A stretch of DNA of 54,932 bases from a virus: positions 1 to 54,932 of IMG/VR virus record IMGVR_UViG_3300000477_000001. One strand, 5' to 3'. The notes beneath the pieces were generated by a model, which was not told the DNA's origin, did not search any database, and saw only the letters and a program-made list of their open reading frames with translations. Shown piece by piece: positions 34,311 to 42,598 of the stretch; the stretch's first letter is position 1, and each line of letters opens with the position of its first letter. The position numbers and the translations under genes were made by a program.

Positions 34311-34820
34311 ATGAGCAACGGAAAAACAGTCGAAAGAATCAGTGACTTGTACGTCGGAGACATTGTTCGCCACAAGGCCCGGAAGACCCTGAATTTCAAG
34401 ATCACCAAGCGCCTTGGTCGAACGAGCCTTGCGATGCAGCGCTGTGACATGGCTGGCAACGTCGATAGCCGCTACAAAGGATATCGAATCGGTCCGTCGG
34501 ATGTTTCCAAGGGGTATATTACCCTGGTGAAGAAGGTGGATGAAACTTCCGCCCCTGAGATCGAATTCACCGAAGCTCCGGTGAAGAAGCAGGTAACCCA
34601 GGGTGTGACTGTTGACCAGCTGGAAGAGAAGGACATCCTTCGTTCCCACGTCAACATCATCGCCGAATTCCGACGCCTTGAGGCGCAGCTTTCCCCGGAG
34701 AACCTCACCTGCGATGGTGAAGCTTCGGCCAATCAGGTCGCGTTCCTTAAGAAGCAGATCATGGATAAGTGGGCCCTTCTCGAGGCTTACGTCGGCCAGA
34801 AGGTGGAGCCGGTAGTATAA
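34311..34820 (+). CDS. Hypothetical protein
   Basis: A 169-residue unrecognised protein, basic at the N-terminus and helical at the C-terminus. The in-frame TTG 15 nt upstream lies inside the promoter element, so ATG 34311 is the start. The gene has its own promoter-like element and terminator, so it is a one-gene unit with a predicted leaderless mRNA. Confidence 0.75.
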   Translation: MSNGKTVERISDLYVGDIVRHKARKTLNFKITKRLGRTSLAMQRCDMAGNVDSRYKGYRIGPSDVSKGYITLVKKVDETSAPEIEFTEAPVKKQVTQGVTVDQLEEKDILRSHVNIIAEFRRLEAQLSPENLTCDGEASANQVAFLKKQIMDKWALLEAYVGQKVEPVV

Positions 34821-34825
34821 TAAAG

Positions 34826-34849
34826 GGGTGGGGCAACCCACCCTTTTTT
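34826..34849 (+). terminator. Intrinsic terminator
   Basis: GGGTGGG (34826-34832), GCAA loop, CCCACCC (34837-34843), six T. Confidence 0.92.
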
Positions 34850-34879
34850 GTTCTTACTAACTTAACACAGGGGAGTTTT

Positions 34880-35203
34880 ATGAGTCGCATAGAATACAAA
34901 GTCGCCAATAGGGGTAGTTGGCATAACGCCGATGGATCGGAAGATGTGCCATATGAAGCCCTTCGGAAGGTAATGATCCACCGAACGTTGGCTACGTATA
35001 CAAACGAAAATGTTCAGATACACCTCGATTATCATACATTCGCCGGAGAACCGGTTTGGTACCCAATCACCGTTAGTGTGTATGAGTATGAACCGGGTAT
35101 AGGCACCCGGGTAAAGAAAATGCCCACTGAACACCAAGGGTTTACCTCGTTGGATGCGGGTGTAGAAGCCTTCAATCTTGTGAAGAGGAAGTATGATGGG
35201 TAA
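34880..35203 (+). CDS. Hypothetical protein
   Basis: An unrecognised 107-residue protein with alternating polar and hydrophobic residues. ATG 34880 follows aggggag. An upstream extension of the frame would run through the terminator and the previous gene, so it is rejected. It overlaps the next small gene. Confidence 0.65.
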   Translation: MSRIEYKVANRGSWHNADGSEDVPYEALRKVMIHRTLATYTNENVQIHLDYHTFAGEPVWYPITVSVYEYEPGIGTRVKKMPTEHQGFTSLDAGVEAFNLVKRKYDG

Positions 35204-35453
35204 TACTCAAGATTATGAAGTGATGACAATCAATGAACTTGGCAATAAGGTCGTCAGAACCTCATACCAAGGCCTTCATGTACGAGTAGAGTTTCGCAGG
35301 GCCTCTGTTAAGGACGTTAATTCGTACTTCGTTGTAGATACATCTATATATGGAAAAGATGGGGAGGCGGGGTCAGAAATCACGTGGATGTTTGCCGCTG
35401 ATGCCCTGATGGAGATTATAGGGTATATCCGGCAAAGGTTTGACATTTGGTAG
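35193..35453 (+). CDS. Hypothetical protein
   Basis: An unrecognised 86-residue protein. Two adjacent ATGs (35193, 35196) follow agaggaag within the end of the previous gene. Mixed strand/helix pattern, no motif. Confidence 0.6.
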   Translation: MMGNTQDYEVMTINELGNKVVRTSYQGLHVRVEFRRASVKDVNSYFVVDTSIYGKDGEAGSEITWMFAADALMEIIGYIRQRFDIW

Positions 35454-35476
35454 CCCCATGTTAACGTTACCGGTTG

Positions 35477-35485
35477 TATATTATA
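35477..35485 (+). promoter_or_regulatory. TATATTATA promoter-like element
   Basis: GGTTGTATATTATA starts 25 nt before ATG 35502. The predicted start point (+12) is at agggag, the ribosome site. Confidence 0.6.
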
Positions 35486-35501
35486 GGCAGGGAGATTAAC
35501 A

Positions 35502-36026
35502 ATGGCTAGTAAATGGCACCAGATGACCGACGAAGAGAAAAAGGCTCACATGGAAAAGGCCAAGGAATATCGGTACGCCCGCAAGGCGAAAGCGCTTGGC
35601 ATTACCGTGGAGGAGTACAAGGAGCGGCTCAATGAGCGCGCTGCTGGTAAGAAGGTCAAGCTCAAGAGCGGTCGTAAGAAGCTGAATCCTGCCTACCGCG
35701 CCAGCCTGGATAATATCCTGGAGAAGGATTACCGGATCAACAAGCGCGGCCTGAAGAAGAACAAGGGGCAGATTGATCAGGGGGTTACCGTCAACCGTGG
35801 TGATGGTTCGATGACGGTTATGTTCCGGAAGGGTAACCTTGTACTGGCTTCCCTGTACAAAGAACCGCTTAACAACGGAGAAGATCGAGAGAAGGGTGTT
35901 GTCGCACCGGTGTTCTTCATTGACACGGAAAGCGGCAAGATGAAGCGCCTCAATCGTGAGACAGACGTGAAGAAGGGCCGCAAGGTCCAGGGCCCCGAAG
36001 ACATCAAGTGGCCCAAAACGGTGTAA
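35502..36026 (+). CDS. Basic hypothetical protein
   Basis: A 174-residue protein, very rich in Lys and Arg in its first 90 residues and possibly nucleic-acid binding. It is a one-gene unit with a promoter-like element and a strong terminator. No family recognised. Confidence 0.75.
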   Translation: MASKWHQMTDEEKKAHMEKAKEYRYARKAKALGITVEEYKERLNERAAGKKVKLKSGRKKLNPAYRASLDNILEKDYRINKRGLKKNKGQIDQGVTVNRGDGSMTVMFRKGNLVLASLYKEPLNNGEDREKGVVAPVFFIDTESGKMKRLNRETDVKKGRKVQGPEDIKWPKTV

Positions 36027-36048
36027 CCCCGTTACACCATCCCGCCTC

Positions 36049-36075
36049 GCCCTCCCACCCTGGGAGGGCTTTTTT
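36049..36075 (+). terminator. Intrinsic terminator
   Basis: GCCCTCCCA (36049-36057), CCC loop, TGGGAGGGC (36061-36069), six T. A second hairpin, GGTGTAAC/GTTACACC (36020-36038), holds the stop codon just before it. Confidence 0.93.
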
Positions 36076-36079
36076 ATGC

Positions 36080-36087
36080 ACTAACTA
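36080..36087. promoter_or_regulatory. ACTAACTA, variant of the gap motif
   Basis: It is wedged between a terminator and ATG 36090, with only 2 nt before the start codon and no Shine-Dalgarno. Confidence 0.3.
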
Positions 36088-36089
36088 TC

Positions 36090-37445
36090 ATGATTACAGA
36101 GCGCACCCAACCTCGTGATGTTATCACCGATGAGCAATTAGCGCAGGTAGAGAAATACATAGATCGCCTGTACGACAACCTAGGGTTAGACGTGGAGTTT
36201 AGTAAGCATTTCAAACAAAGGGTGCGAGATGAGCGCAACATACGACCTATAACCGCGGCCGAGCTTGTGCGTCTGTTCAAGCAGGTATATAAGCGATATG
36301 GTAAGAAGATCGCCCAACTCACTGATGAGGCGGAGATGGTCTTGCGTGACATGAAGACAGATATCAATGTACCAGTGGCCTTGAACGTTGATGAAAATGG
36401 TGATGTTCACATGATGGCTGGTAAGACTATCATGCGTAAGGATGACTTCCGTACATCCAATCCTGTGTTGGCTGTGGAGAACGTACATCGGTCACTAATT
36501 AACATGCCAGTACCAAACCCAAGAGACAATGAATCCCAGCAAGACTTCCACTCACGTTGTATGAGTAAACTCGTTGGGGACGAAGACTACGATCAAGACC
36601 AAGCGAATGCTATCTGCTACGGCAAGTGGGAGGAAAGCGTGACACGTAATAACCCGAAATCAATCCTGGAGAAGATTTCCCCACAGCGAAACCTGGAAGA
36701 GGGTATCAACTCCGATACCGTGTCCAAGAAGTTCTTTGAGCAGCTGCTCGATACAATAGAGGCCTTGGAAGATGAAGAGGGCTTGGATGATGACGAACGA
36801 TGTCGTCTAATGGCCCAGCTCATCAATGCCGAGGCTAAGAAATACATGAAGCCAGCTCAATGGAAGAAGGTTGTGGCTAAGCTCCATGACAAGCACAATG
36901 GAGGTGGGGAACAACCCCTGACTGAACCTGCTCCAGAAGGTGAACCTGCACCTACTGGTACTCCAGGTGGGTGGCCGTCACCTGTTTCACGTCCAGGACG
37001 ATTTGAATCCAAGCGCGTGGAAGAGGTAGCCCCTGCGGTAGAATTCTTCACTGATCCTACAACCGGTAACGTACAAGCTCGCATGGCAGGTAAAACTCTC
37101 GATCTCAAGTCATTCGTACAGAAAGCAGGAGAGCATGAAGAGGTCGCCAATCTCATACGCGCCCTCCAGAATCGAATCGAAGGTGAGGGTTACCACCCCA
37201 AACAAGACTTCAAGCCCTTCATCAAGAAGTACCTGTATAAGAAGGACGAGAACCCAGATGTGATCGTTCGGAGTCATCCTGAGAAGGATACTATGACTGC
37301 GCAATTTGATGAGGACGAGATTGAAGGCGCAATGGAAGAAGACGAGTTCTTCGCATCCATTATGGGTGAGGCCAATAATACCGACGACCTGTCGGACAAA
37401 TCCTTACTCGAGAAACTCAAGCAAGTATTGATAGACGAGTCCTAA
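36090..37445 (+). CDS. Hypothetical phage protein, possibly virion or head related
   Basis: A 451-residue protein. The N-terminal 110 residues (VEKYIDRLYDNLGLDVEFSKHF, then FKQRVRDERN, KQVYKRYGKKIAQL) resemble conserved hypotheticals of T4-like phages. Around residues 150-180, FHSRCMSKLVGDEDYDQDQANAICYGKW resembles segments found in phage head-maturation or portal-linked proteins. A Pro-rich linker near 275-310 and an acidic C-terminus follow. It starts directly behind a terminator without a ribosome site. Its stop overlaps the stop of the convergent membrane-protein gene. Confidence 0.7.
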   Translation: MITERTQPRDVITDEQLAQVEKYIDRLYDNLGLDVEFSKHFKQRVRDERNIRPITAAELVRLFKQVYKRYGKKIAQLTDEAEMVLRDMKTDINVPVALNVDENGDVHMMAGKTIMRKDDFRTSNPVLAVENVHRSLINMPVPNPRDNESQQDFHSRCMSKLVGDEDYDQDQANAICYGKWEESVTRNNPKSILEKISPQRNLEEGINSDTVSKKFFEQLLDTIEALEDEEGLDDDERCRLMAQLINAEAKKYMKPAQWKKVVAKLHDKHNGGGEQPLTEPAPEGEPAPTGTPGGWPSPVSRPGRFESKRVEEVAPAVEFFTDPTTGNVQARMAGKTLDLKSFVQKAGEHEEVANLIRALQNRIEGEGYHPKQDFKPFIKKYLYKKDENPDVIVRSHPEKDTMTAQFDEDEIEGAMEEDEFFASIMGEANNTDDLSDKSLLEKLKQVLIDES

Positions 37446-37822
37446 GACTCGTCTATTTCCTCTTCCTGATTGTCCCACTTACTCAGGTCATGCTTCTCTT
37501 CGAAGGTCGGCATTGGTTCTAGACTCTTATCCGAATCTCCGAAGTAATAGTTAATCACTGACCCGAAGAAGGCACCCGTAAGAGCGGATACCAGGGCGAT
37601 AACCACGTCCCGGTTACCACTTGGAATGTCACGTGTGAATAGGAAGAACATACATCCTATAACGATGACCGCAAGTATAGAAGCGAACACAATTCGTATA
37701 TAAGACTTGCGGCGTGTAGACTGAGCATACATGTCCATCTTACGTTCAAGGAACTCCAACCGCTTCATTTCATAATGAATCCGAAGATCCAACAATTTTT
37801 CTTTCCACGTCTGTTCTGCCAC
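37442..37822 (-). CDS. Two-span membrane protein, holin candidate
   Basis: A 126-residue protein with a charged N-terminal helix (1-38) and hydrophobic spans near residues 41-62 and 73-92. The sequence between and after them (ALVSALTGAFFGSVINYYFGDS) resembles the end of three-helix holins of phages and gene transfer agents. The tail is acidic. Shine-Dalgarno aaaggag is well placed on the minus strand, behind an ACTAATTA copy. The holin call rests on resemblance and topology only. Confidence 0.6.
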   Translation of the reverse strand: MAEQTWKEKLLDLRIHYEMKRLEFLERKMDMYAQSTRRKSYIRIVFASILAVIVIGCMFFLFTRDIPSGNRDVVIALVSALTGAFFGSVINYYFGDSDKSLEPMPTFEEKHDLSKWDNQEEEIDES

Positions 37823-37838
37823 GGGTTTTCTCCTTTAG

Positions 37839-37846
37839 TAATTAGT
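37839..37846. promoter_or_regulatory. ACTAATTA gap motif (minus-strand reading)
   Basis: It is placed 17 nt upstream of the membrane-protein start. A GCCCCA/TGGGGC hairpin lies next to it at about 37850-37868. Confidence 0.3.
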
Positions 37847-37872
37847 GTGCCCCATCTCTTTTGTGGGGCGTG

Positions 37873-37880
37873 TATATTAT
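37873..37880 (+). promoter_or_regulatory. TATATTAT promoter-like element (leaderless class)
   Basis: GTATATTATGAACATG: first T 12 nt before ATG 37885, matching the other leaderless cases and favouring that ATG over the one at 37879. Confidence 0.6.
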
Positions 37881-37884
37881 GAAC

Positions 37885-38184
37885 ATGACTAGGATCAATG
37901 TAAAGGTGTACGGATTGAAAGGCGCAGATGGAACGGGCCGGGTAATGCAGCTCCCCATCGATGCCACAATCATGGAGAGAGATTACAACCCCTGTTACGA
38001 TCGGGTTGTTGTTCCCGATACCACGGATGAGGGGTTCGATCCTATCCAGCAGCTTATGCACTTCAACAAGATCGTCGGACCGATGTTTGACGGCGACTAT
38101 TGGATTGATCCTTCGACGGGTGAAGAGCTGAAGGTCATGAATCGATATGAGACCATGGCCCTCAGCCATGAGCTGTCTATATAA
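37885..38184 (+). CDS. Hypothetical protein
   Basis: An unrecognised 99-residue protein with beta-prone N-terminus. Its start is set by the fixed 12-nt distance from the TATATTAT element. It is followed 10 nt later by a small membrane protein gene. Confidence 0.7.
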   Translation: MTRINVKVYGLKGADGTGRVMQLPIDATIMERDYNPCYDRVVVPDTTDEGFDPIQQLMHFNKIVGPMFDGDYWIDPSTGEELKVMNRYETMALSHELSI

Positions 38185-38194
38185 GGAGTGAACG

Positions 38195-38386
38195 ATGAGG
38201 TTCTTACTGTACCTTGCCATTTTTATTACCGTCCTTTTTGCAGTTGGATTCCGAGCGGGAATTCACGTACGGGTTGGGGGTGAGCAGGCCACCGAATACC
38301 GGATATCTTTTGATTCCGAGAACATCAATTGGGACTTTCTGAGCGACGTTCTGGACAACGTGGTCACCATTGAGCGCGGAGAGTAA
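38195..38386 (+). CDS. Small membrane or exported protein
   Basis: 63 residues. Positions 3-23 are a hydrophobic helix preceded by a short basic start, so it is either membrane-anchored or secreted. The remaining 40 residues are polar. A taaggag site is present and the gene is probably co-transcribed with the one before. A weak hairpin TCCAC/GTGGA (38387-38401) follows the stop. Confidence 0.6.
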   Translation: MRFLLYLAIFITVLFAVGFRAGIHVRVGGEQATEYRISFDSENINWDFLSDVLDNVVTIERGE

Positions 38387-38428
38387 TCCACATAAAGTGG
38401 AGACACAACAACGGAGAAGGAGTGATTC

Positions 38429-38434
38429 TATAAT
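38429..38434 (+). promoter_or_regulatory. TATAAT element before the DUF932 gene
   Basis: TTCTATAATCACGAGG starts 21 nt before ATG 38450. It shares TATAATCAC with the element before the ncRNA candidate. Confidence 0.4.
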
Positions 38435-38449
38435 CACGAGGAGAGAGTA

Positions 38450-39304
38450 ATGGGGTTTACATTCGTTAACGCCTATAGGGATAAGACAGACTTCAACTTC
38501 GACGTAGGTCGAGAGAAGCTGGCGTTGTCCGATGGTACTCCCGTACATGCGGATGCGCTGTATCGGGAAGACACCGGAAAGGTCCTTTCGGTAGTGAGTC
38601 CATCTTATGCGGTGGTAACCCACAAAGAAGCTAACAACTTCGCCGAGGAACTGTTCCGCAAGTCCGGCCTGAACTTTGAAGAGGGCCATGTCGCGGTCGA
38701 CCAAAAGGGCGCGCGCTTCTATCGAGAATTCCGATTCCCTGATATGAAGTTTGCCGGCACAGGTCAAAGCACGGCTGTGGACTATCAGGGGAATGCCGAC
38801 GAGCATGTACCTACGGTTATCCTGCGTAATAGCTTCGATCGATCGAGCGCACTGGATTTCATGTTCGGTACCCTTCGGCTGGTATGTTCCAACGGAATGA
38901 TGATCGGTGAGAAGGTTCACGCGATCAAGTATCGTCATACCAAGGAACCGGATTTTGCCCGCATGCGTAGTGAGCTTCTCGAAGGTTTGGAGAAGACCAT
39001 CGAAGGCTTCAAGGCGCTGTATCAGGAACTCAACCACAAGCCGGGGCAGCCGTACATGGATCTCATGATTGCCAAGGGGATGATCAACCAGATGACCCTT
39101 CACATCATGGAGACGATGGTGCCGGGCCTTATTGACCCACCGGTGGTCAATCCGGATGGGAACATCGAAAAGGTTAACGTTCACCCTGATCTTTCGGCTT
39201 ACGCCCTACTGCAGGTGGTAACCGAAATTATCACCCACCGATCGCGGAAGTATACCCGCGCGGTACAGGCCCAGAATCGCCTGACCAAGATCTTCAGAGT
39301 ATAG
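38450..39304 (+). CDS. DUF932-family phage/plasmid protein
   Basis: A 284-residue protein with the typical DUF932 course: an N-terminal VSPSYAVVTHKEA segment, VTVILRNSFDRSSALDF-like strand (written PTVILRNSFDRSSALDF) and RLVCSNGM. Such proteins are common in phages and plasmids, are often highly expressed, and have no settled function. A gaggagag ribosome site, its own promoter-like element and a strong terminator make a one-gene unit. Confidence 0.85.
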   Translation: MGFTFVNAYRDKTDFNFDVGREKLALSDGTPVHADALYREDTGKVLSVVSPSYAVVTHKEANNFAEELFRKSGLNFEEGHVAVDQKGARFYREFRFPDMKFAGTGQSTAVDYQGNADEHVPTVILRNSFDRSSALDFMFGTLRLVCSNGMMIGEKVHAIKYRHTKEPDFARMRSELLEGLEKTIEGFKALYQELNHKPGQPYMDLMIAKGMINQMTLHIMETMVPGLIDPPVVNPDGNIEKVNVHPDLSAYALLQVVTEIITHRSRKYTRAVQAQNRLTKIFRV

Positions 39305-39325
39305 GGTAACGTCACCAAAGTGTAA

Positions 39326-39348
39326 GGCCCCTTCGGGGGCCTTTTTTT
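39326..39348 (+). terminator. Intrinsic terminator
   Basis: GGCCCC (39326-39331), TTCG loop, GGGGCC (39336-39341), seven T. A second hairpin, GGCGCC...GGCGCC, follows at 39349-39370. Confidence 0.92.
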
Positions 39349-39425
39349 GGCGCCTTTGCGCGTTGGCGCCTGATTTGGGTCCCTAAAAAGTTACAACGTA
39401 TGTCCCCACATCTCTCCTTCGGTTG

Positions 39426-39433
39426 TATATTAT
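39426..39433 (+). promoter_or_regulatory. TATATTAT promoter-like element
   Basis: GGTTGTATATTATT starts 23 nt before ATG 39449. The predicted start point is at aggagg, the ribosome site. Confidence 0.6.
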
Positions 39434-39448
39434 TAGCAGGAGGATACG

Positions 39449-39874
39449 ATGGGCGTATTCAAAGAAGAAGTAAACAAACTGGAGCAGCTTGAAAATCAGC
39501 AGACCCGGGTTTATCCGGATGCCTGCGACGTAGGTATTCCGGCCACCCTTGAAGTGAAGAACATCATGCGTCCGATAATCAAGACTCTTCTTGAGCTTGA
39601 CGAATCACGGGTTGTTCACAAGGTTGACACCGAGTTTATCACCGAGCGTCAGTACAAGCTCGTTGTTTACTTTTCGCAGGAAGATGGAGTGGAGTTTGAC
39701 GTTCTTTATCATGGAGACAAGAAGCACGAGTTCTTCTCCATCGAGAGCCGACGGGTGGGACCTCCGCAGCACATTAACACTTGGCAGACCCGTCCTCGCC
39801 AGCCGGTGAATCCTATGGCGGCGCTGTACAAGGAATCACACAACGTGAGCGATGAAGAGCTTCGCACGGGTTGA
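39449..39874 (+). CDS. Hypothetical protein
   Basis: An unrecognised 141-residue protein, soluble, with a central strand-rich part. It has a perfect aggagg site, its own promoter-like element, and a terminator shared with the converging gene. Confidence 0.7.
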   Translation: MGVFKEEVNKLEQLENQQTRVYPDACDVGIPATLEVKNIMRPIIKTLLELDESRVVHKVDTEFITERQYKLVVYFSQEDGVEFDVLYHGDKKHEFFSIESRRVGPPQHINTWQTRPRQPVNPMAALYKESHNVSDEELRTG

Positions 39875-39890
39875 GTTTAACCAACATTTA

Positions 39891-40319
39891 CTAAACCCTA
39901 CCTTCGTGGTAGGGTTTTTTATGCTTGCGCTCCGTTACTTTGCCCTTGTCTTTCTTCTTGGCATACTTACGCAGCTGTTGTAAGAATGTAGGAACGTCAA
40001 CCACTTCCACACTGCCTATCATGTCGTCTCTGTCGTAGCTGCCTTTATAGGCCTTCATAGCCTTCTTTTTAGAGTCGAACCCAATGAGACACTTGTCTTC
40101 GTCGTACTCTCGCGTGCCGGGCTTTACCTGATGCACCACGTATACGTTACTTGCGTTGTCGGGATTGGGGCCTAAGAAGACATCCAGATAGTCCCCATCA
40201 ACGGCATCTAACCCATTGATATAGCCATAGTCGGCTTTGAGTTGAGTGCGCCACCTGTTACCATCTGGGTCAACCCCTTCTCGGTACGTACCGGCCTTAT
40301 TCTCAATGTGTATAGGCAA
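39891..40319 (-). CDS. Inorganic-pyrophosphatase-like domain protein of phages
   Basis: This 142-residue protein matches the phage InPase-like domain. IHIENKAGTYREGVDPDG, then DYGYINGLDAVDGDYLDVFLG, VYVVHQV and DEDKCLIGFDS are its usual landmarks. In many phages the domain is fused to head-morphogenesis proteins; here it stands alone. The acidic DGDYLD resembles a pyrophosphatase metal site, so hydrolysis of PPi or a structural role are both possible. A basic tail ends in the terminator hairpin. Confidence 0.75.
   Translation of the reverse strand: MPIHIENKAGTYREGVDPDGNRWRTQLKADYGYINGLDAVDGDYLDVFLGPNPDNASNVYVVHQVKPGTREYDEDKCLIGFDSKKKAMKAYKGSYDRDDMIGSVEVVDVPTFLQQLRKYAKKKDKGKVTERKHKKPYHEGRV
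39893..39920 (+). terminator. Intrinsic terminator, overlaps the end of the converging gene
   Basis: AAACCCTACC (39893-39902), TTCGT loop, GGTAGGGTTT (39908-39917), T run. Read on the minus strand, the same hairpin encodes the last residues (KPYHEGRV) of the converging gene. Confidence 0.9.
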
Positions 40320-40357
40320 TCCATGCCACGTTGTCTTAGCTTGTATCTGGTGATCCC

Positions 40358-40367
40358 ACTAATTAGT
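40358..40367. promoter_or_regulatory. ACTAATTAGT gap motif
   Basis: A complete 10-bp palindrome between the diverging genes at 40319 (minus) and 40430 (plus). Confidence 0.35.
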
Positions 40368-40402
40368 AACATCAGCAATACCCACGCGCCAGCGCGGTTT
40401 TG

Positions 40403-40410
40403 TATATTAT
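40403..40410 (+). promoter_or_regulatory. TATATTAT promoter-like element
   Basis: TTTTGTATATTATCG starts 27 nt before ATG 40430. The predicted start point is at aaggag, the ribosome site. Confidence 0.6.
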
Positions 40411-40429
40411 CGAAAGGAGTAAACACGTC

Positions 40430-40711
40430 ATGACAGATAAAACACCAGCCAATCAGCCTGGGTGGGCGGAGATAGTTGAAGACATTGAAGATTGCTATGA
40501 ACTCTTCAATGACATCAAGGTTCGCCTGAAGGAACTTTACGGAAGACTTGGAATAGAAACTACGGGGGAGCTCGCCGGCAAGCGACAGCCTAAGATCGTT
40601 AAGAAGCTCTTTCACTTTCCTGGGGACATCACACCACCGATGCTTCGAACTCTTGCCCGTGAAGTAGAAGAGTTGGGCATGTTCACCACCGGAGGTGAAG
40701 AAGGCGACTAA
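40430..40711 (+). CDS. Hypothetical protein
   Basis: A 93-residue, helical, unrecognised protein. The in-frame TTG 30 nt upstream lies in the promoter element, so ATG 40430 (after aaaggag) is the start. It is a one-gene unit closed by two hairpins. Confidence 0.7.
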   Translation: MTDKTPANQPGWAEIVEDIEDCYELFNDIKVRLKELYGRLGIETTGELAGKRQPKIVKKLFHFPGDITPPMLRTLAREVEELGMFTTGGEEGD

Positions 40712-40734
40712 CGCGCAATTCACTAACAGATAAT

Positions 40735-40758
40735 AACCCTACCAGTGGTAGGGTTTTT
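40735..40758 (+). terminator. Intrinsic terminator
   Basis: AACCCTACC (40735-40743), AGT loop, GGTAGGGTT (40747-40755), T run. The stem nearly repeats that of 39893-39920. Confidence 0.9.
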
Positions 40759-40776
40759 ATTTGCCTGAGCATAAGA

Positions 40777-40806
40777 AACCCGCTCCCGGAGGAGCGGGTT
40801 ATTTTT
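40777..40806. terminator. Terminator hairpin between converging units
   Basis: AACCCGCTCC (40777-40786), CGGA loop, GGAGCGGGTT (40791-40800), then ATTTTT. It lies 22 nt beyond the capsid gene stop on the minus strand and could serve both directions. Confidence 0.8.
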
Positions 40807-40827
40807 CCTACTTTACTCTAACTCGGC

Positions 40828-42438
40828 TTAGCCGTTGTTATTGTAGTAGTCAGCGTTCGGGAACAGCTGGATGAGGTTTCGGAACTTCATACGACCGAAA
40901 TACTTCGGCTGTAGAACCTGATGGTCACCATAGTAGGCTACACCAGCTTCCTTGTAGAAGGTCTTCCTCTGCAGTGTACCTGTGCTGAAGAACGGAACGA
41001 GAACGCCGAATGCCGCAGCAACGTCTGCCTCGTTGTAATCGTTCTTCCAGAAGAGCACCAACTCGTCATCAGGGACAACGCTTGATGGTACCTTGAACAC
41101 TGGAATTCCTGCTAGAGTACCGGCCTTGTGAGGTCCGATTTGTACCTGCGCACCTGCACTTGAGAAATCATCGTGCAATGTCAGATAACTGACAGCCGCC
41201 GGTCCACCGACGATGCGGCTTACGCCACCACGAAGAAGTTCGTTGTACATCATGTCACCGATACGCGCGAGTGCGTGGGTAACAAGCTGTGCGTGCTGGA
41301 TGTACGTATCGTTGTACACCGATGCGCTTTCGTCGCCAGCTGCCTGTACCGAGAACGGACGTGCGTCCCAGTCCAGGAAGAATTCTGACTTGAGAGCTTC
41401 TTGTCGAGCAATCCGAACCGCCTTGATGTCGATCGCCTTTCGGATCTCTTCACCAACTGCCTGGTACAGCAGCTCTTCAACGCTAGCGTTGAAAGAAGAG
41501 CCTAAGATGATCTCACTCAAGTGAGTCCATGAAAGACCCATTGTGATCGGACGTGGCTGGAACTGATAAGACTCCATTCGGAGCTTGGCGTCACCAAGGT
41601 GCTCACCATCAATGTCCAACTCACTGTTGTACCGACCAACGAAGAAGTCAGGAGCCCAATCAGAATCGGCGTCGTTCCAGTTTACACCACTCTGGGCTGT
41701 TACTGTTACGCCGTCGCCTGCTAGGTAACCTTCCACGCTTGCGATTCGGTCGGTGTCGATGATTACCCAGTCACCATTTCGGCGCTGGAAGGCAAGAGGC
41801 TCACCCTGTGTGGTATAGATTGTGCTCCAACCATCAAGGTAACCGTGCTTCCACTCGCTATCATCGGTCGGAAGCGTAAAGATACGCTCCGTAGTACCTG
41901 AAGTAGACGGAGCCAGCTGAGCAAGCTCAGTCGGAATTCGTCCCTCAGGGCTTTCCACCATCGGCTTCTCAGTGAAGTTAGGATTGAAGCTTCTGTTGAT
42001 CGGCTGCGGAGTTGTTCCAGCACCTGCTCCAGATCCCTTCTCATTGTAGAAGGCTCTGATGTACTTGATGGAGTCCTTAGCCGTCTCCATCTGGAACTCT
42101 GTAAAGAGCTCAGGGCGTATTGAGTTTGGATACGAGAACATAACCAGGCGGAGCATATGGTCCGGCGCTGCGCCGAAGAAACCATCACTCACCTGAGTCT
42201 CAGTAAGAGTGTTCATGTATCGTGTCTGCTGCTCAAGGCGGAGAGCCGTGGTCTTAGCCGCGTTCTCATTGAGCCCCTTCAGCTTCTCACCGATCTCTGG
42301 AATGTTCTTCCACTTTTCGTAGAGCATGTCCAGCCGGTAAGAGCGCTCTTGGAGCTTCTTCATGTACTTGGGATCATTCTTCGGATCCAAGTGAGCCGCC
42401 TGAGGCTGCTTCTCCTGCATTTTCTGTTTCAGTGACAT
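40828..42438 (-). CDS. Major capsid protein (T4 gp23-like)
   Basis: The 536-residue product fits a T4-type major capsid protein in length, position and pattern. A charged helical N-terminal region of about 70 residues is probably removed by the prohead protease. It is followed by LRLVMFSYPNSIRPELFTEFQ and by a domain ending in the SYLTLHDDFSSAG and PVFKVPSS strands. It is the last gene of the minus-strand portal-protease-capsid series. Upstream lies a 224-nt leader with a promoter-like TAATATATAGACAG and a hairpin. Ribosome site gaggaaag. Strong expression is expected. Confidence 0.85.
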   Translation of the reverse strand: MSLKQKMQEKQPQAAHLDPKNDPKYMKKLQERSYRLDMLYEKWKNIPEIGEKLKGLNENAAKTTALRLEQQTRYMNTLTETQVSDGFFGAAPDHMLRLVMFSYPNSIRPELFTEFQMETAKDSIKYIRAFYNEKGSGAGAGTTPQPINRSFNPNFTEKPMVESPEGRIPTELAQLAPSTSGTTERIFTLPTDDSEWKHGYLDGWSTIYTTQGEPLAFQRRNGDWVIIDTDRIASVEGYLAGDGVTVTAQSGVNWNDADSDWAPDFFVGRYNSELDIDGEHLGDAKLRMESYQFQPRPITMGLSWTHLSEIILGSSFNASVEELLYQAVGEEIRKAIDIKAVRIARQEALKSEFFLDWDARPFSVQAAGDESASVYNDTYIQHAQLVTHALARIGDMMYNELLRGGVSRIVGGPAAVSYLTLHDDFSSAGAQVQIGPHKAGTLAGIPVFKVPSSVVPDDELVLFWKNDYNEADVAAAFGVLVPFFSTGTLQRKTFYKEAGVAYYGDHQVLQPKYFGRMKFRNLIQLFPNADYYNNNG

Positions 42439-42598
42439 TTGTCTTTCCTCTGTCGTTTTCAGTTTGAGTCCGCGTGGTGTTTATTAGTCAGGATTTACCA
42501 GAAGTCCTATATAGCCGCAATGAAGGTCGGCTAAGAACCTTCTCTTCAACTCTTCATTGAATGTGTCCTCAAAAGGAGGCTCGAAGGTTGAAGACCCA

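Noticed and set aside
38204-39184. Long open frame on the minus strand (326 codons)
   Set aside because: It runs antisense to the DUF932 gene, which has family features, a ribosome site and a terminator. The antisense product has no recognisable feature.
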